Positions 8,897 through 10,460 of a DNA stretch of 10,460 nt are shown piece after piece. Every line of letters begins with the position of its first letter. Within the stretch, counting starts at the first letter, position 1. The DNA is from Kiritimatiellales bacterium. Its GTDB lineage: Bacteria; Verrucomicrobiota; Kiritimatiellia; Kiritimatiellales; Pontiellaceae. The notes under the pieces are model-generated. The model did no database searches. It was not told the origin of the DNA and saw only the letters and a program-made list of their open reading frames with translations. The translations under genes were made by a program, and so were the position numbers. The stretch is taken from positions 1 through 10,460 of the forward strand of contig JAUUYK010000015.1 in NCBI GenBank assembly GCA_030588285.1, written 5' to 3'.

Positions 8897-8928
8897 AGAT
8901 GGGTTCGCTGGTTTAGGCATTCGTTAAT

Positions 8929-10460
8929 CTATTGATTTGTGCGGAAATGCAGATATTCTTCTTCATTAATTGCGCCGTCGTGATTGGTATCGATTGCTAA
9001 AAAATTGGACCGCATGTGACCGATCACTTCGTCTTTGGTTAGTATGCCATTTCGATCGAGATCAAATCGCCGAAGCCGGTTTGTAAATGCGCTCGTTTTT
9101 TGAGAGGATTGTGGTTTTGTATTCGTTATTTTTTGCCGTCCGAGTACGGTGCCGCCGAAGGGATCTACTTTTAGGTGAACCAGGTAGTGTTGCTGCACGG
9201 TGATATTACGTTTTAGTTTCGGGGAATGAATGGAATAGCTTATCTGAAGGGTAAGCGGTTTCGTGAGGTCAAGCTTGCGAGCATTCAGCAGAAATTCGCG
9301 CGGTTCGCTATCCGTTGCTTGAGCTTTGACACGGAGTGCAGTCCCTTCCGACGGAGCAATAACCCCGGCAGGTGTCTTTAGTGTATAGTGTGTCGGGGCT
9401 CCGAGGTTATTCCATTTGACGTTGTAGATTGGATCAATATGGAAGCCGAGGTAGAACAGTCCGTCACCATTTTCCTGAAAAACTCTATTTCCCTCGATGC
9501 GGGCCTTCACGTAATAGGGAAATTTTGATTCTTGCGGTTCAAGTTGCAACGGAAGAAGTTGATCCGATTTAGCTTGTACTATATTTCGTCGAACGAATTT
9601 ACTCTCAAGAGTTTTAATGGGCTCTAGGGTTGATTCGGGTAGCGTTTCGGGCTGAGTTGGGAGTTCAATTTCTCCTGCGATATTGGCGAGGGCTTTTAGA
9701 AAACCTGCGCGATTAGAAAGGGACCCAGCATAGGATTCTTCACCTTCGGCATTAAAAATAAAAACATTATTTTTCCCCGCGGGAGCCAGGGCCGTTGCGG
9801 TTTCATTTTCCATCACATCACAAAGCCATGGAATTTGAGTAGAGAAAAGGATTTTTGCGATTTCAGCCTGTTTCATCCGCTCGCGTTGGTTGAACGCTTT
9901 AAGGTAGCCATTGTTCTCCGGGTGGAGCAGGTGGCGATAGATATAGAAAAACTGTATGCCCTTCGGCGAAAAATCCTGCGCGGCCGCTTCAATATTTCGG
10001 TAGAAGGTAATGAATTCGGGGTCGGTTAAATCGCCCAGGACCAATACCGTTTCTTCGCGGGTGCTCAAAAGGCTTCGCAATTCAACGATCTGGCCTTCAG
10101 GAGTGTAAACCTGTTCCAGACCCAATTTCCGTTTGGGGTTTTTAGCGGGGATCGGCACTTTTTTAACAATCGTTACTTTTACTTTTTTCACAGTCGTTAT
10201 TTTCACTTTTGGCGCAATAGGGAGGATCGCAGGATCGGCGGTCACAACCGCCGCGAGGCCCTTCAATCCTCTGTTTTTGGAGAAAGAAGAGTCTTCGATC
10301 ATTGCCGAAGTGCGGTTTTGAGCCATGATGGCTCCGGCCCCATTTACTGAAATATTTTGTTTAAAGGAACAAGAATGAATTTGGGGGCTGAAAGGGCCAT
10401 TAAATGATAGGGCACCGCCAGTGCTACGTGCCGAGTTTTCAGTAAAGGTGCAATCGCGGA
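8929..10460 (-). CDS. Beta-helix / cysteine-less deiodinase-like / EF-hand protein, N-terminus outside window
   Basis: At least 509 residues are visible; the frame is open from the window edge to the TAG at 8929-8931. The ATG at 10326 looks like a start but is internal. Upstream codons read CTFTENSARSTGGALSFNG, then IHSCSFKQNISVNGAGAI, and the repeat continues past that ATG with IEDSSFSKNRG. These FxxN and GGA(L/I) turns are typical of polymorphic outer membrane protein-like parallel beta-helices. A Lys/Val/Pro linker (about 10100-10240) follows. Next is a thioredoxin-like fold (about 9682-10095) with deiodinase-like features (IYRHLLHPENNGY, NQRERMKQAEIAKIL, CDVMENETATALAPAGKNNVFIFNAEG). The active-site position reads LGDLTDPEF, with no Cys or Sec. 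A beta-rich domain (about 9136-9525, HYTLKTPAGV...EPREFLL...QQHYLVHL) precedes two canonical EF-hand loops: DLDRNGILTKDE (9028-9063) and DTNHDGAINEEE (8956-8991). Probably exported, but the signal peptide lies outside the window. Role unknown; catalysis by the thioredoxin domain is unlikely. Confidence 0.85.
   Translation of the reverse strand, partial: RDCTFTENSARSTGGALSFNGPFSPQIHSCSFKQNISVNGAGAIMAQNRTSAMIEDSSFSKNRGLKGLAAVVTADPAILPIAPKVKITTVKKVKVTIVKKVPIPAKNPKRKLGLEQVYTPEGQIVELRSLLSTREETVLVLGDLTDPEFITFYRNIEAAAQDFSPKGIQFFYIYRHLLHPENNGYLKAFNQRERMKQAEIAKILFSTQIPWLCDVMENETATALAPAGKNNVFIFNAEGEESYAGSLSNRAGFLKALANIAGEIELPTQPETLPESTLEPIKTLESKFVRRNIVQAKSDQLLPLQLEPQESKFPYYVKARIEGNRVFQENGDGLFYLGFHIDPIYNVKWNNLGAPTHYTLKTPAGVIAPSEGTALRVKAQATDSEPREFLLNARKLDLTKPLTLQISYSIHSPKLKRNITVQQHYLVHLKVDPFGGTVLGRQKITNTKPQSSQKTSAFTNRLRRFDLDRNGILTKDEVIGHMRSNFLAIDTNHDGAINEEEYLHFRTNQ
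10157..10204 (-). repeat. Two tandem 24-bp repeats coding an eight-residue Lys/Val repeat
   Basis: Copies at 10157-10180 and 10181-10204 agree at 20 of 24 positions, and the first 6 bases of a third unit follow. In the leftward gene they encode an eight-residue period (KVKITTVK then KVKVTIVK, continuing KVPIP). This stretched basic linker separates the beta-helix repeats from the deiodinase-like domain. Confidence 0.8.

Noticed and set aside
10324..10326. ATG as the start of the right-hand leftward gene, with GGAG-like sequence upstream
   Set aside because: The frame is open for 44 more codons to the window edge, and the beta-helix repeat pattern runs across this ATG, so it is internal. The GGAG is within a GC-rich codon run.

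Overview
The window reads as ordinary bacterial chromosome from a Gram-negative member of the PVC superphylum. The best guess is Kiritimatiellota (Pontiella-like), with less support for other Verrucomicrobia or Lentisphaerae. This rests on gene style, not on a phylogenetic marker: a TonB-like anchor joined to PA14-like and SHD1-like domains, a deiodinase-like/EF-hand protein with beta-helix repeats, and a DAHP synthase-chorismate mutase fusion of the type common in Bacteroidetes. No rRNA, tRNA, CRISPR array, insertion sequence or phage gene was found.

Layout. On the left, three genes run rightward: the 3' part of dusB (tRNA-dihydrouridine synthase), a short basic 86-residue protein with an HTH-like second half, a strong intrinsic terminator, and a complete uvrA. 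uvrA converges on pdxB (erythronate-4-phosphate dehydrogenase), which runs leftward behind a 106-residue two-helix membrane protein with a nine-base C tract near its start. A roughly 320-bp AT-rich gap then serves as a divergent promoter region.

Rightward from 5679 comes a 607-residue inner-membrane-anchored periplasmic protein (PA14-like plus SHD1-like). After it lies a compact leader-like block: a 20-codon ORF with a near-perfect Shine-Dalgarno, a hairpin around its start codon, and an intrinsic terminator 2 nt after its stop. A cluster of inverted repeats follows, then the DAHP synthase-chorismate mutase gene, which combines the first step of the shikimate pathway with the first step of the Phe/Tyr branch.

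The right end holds a leftward gene whose reading frame stays open to the window edge. An ATG at 10326 gives a tempting 465-residue ORF, but the frame continues upstream for 44 codons of polymorphic-outer-membrane-protein-like beta-helix repeats. The visible product is therefore beta-helix, Lys/Val linker, cysteine-less deiodinase-like thioredoxin fold, beta-rich domain and two EF-hands. This architecture and the leader block before the DAHP synthase gene are the two observations most worth following up. The housekeeping genes (dusB, uvrA, pdxB, DAHPS-CM) do not form one pathway and look like neighbours in short transcription units.
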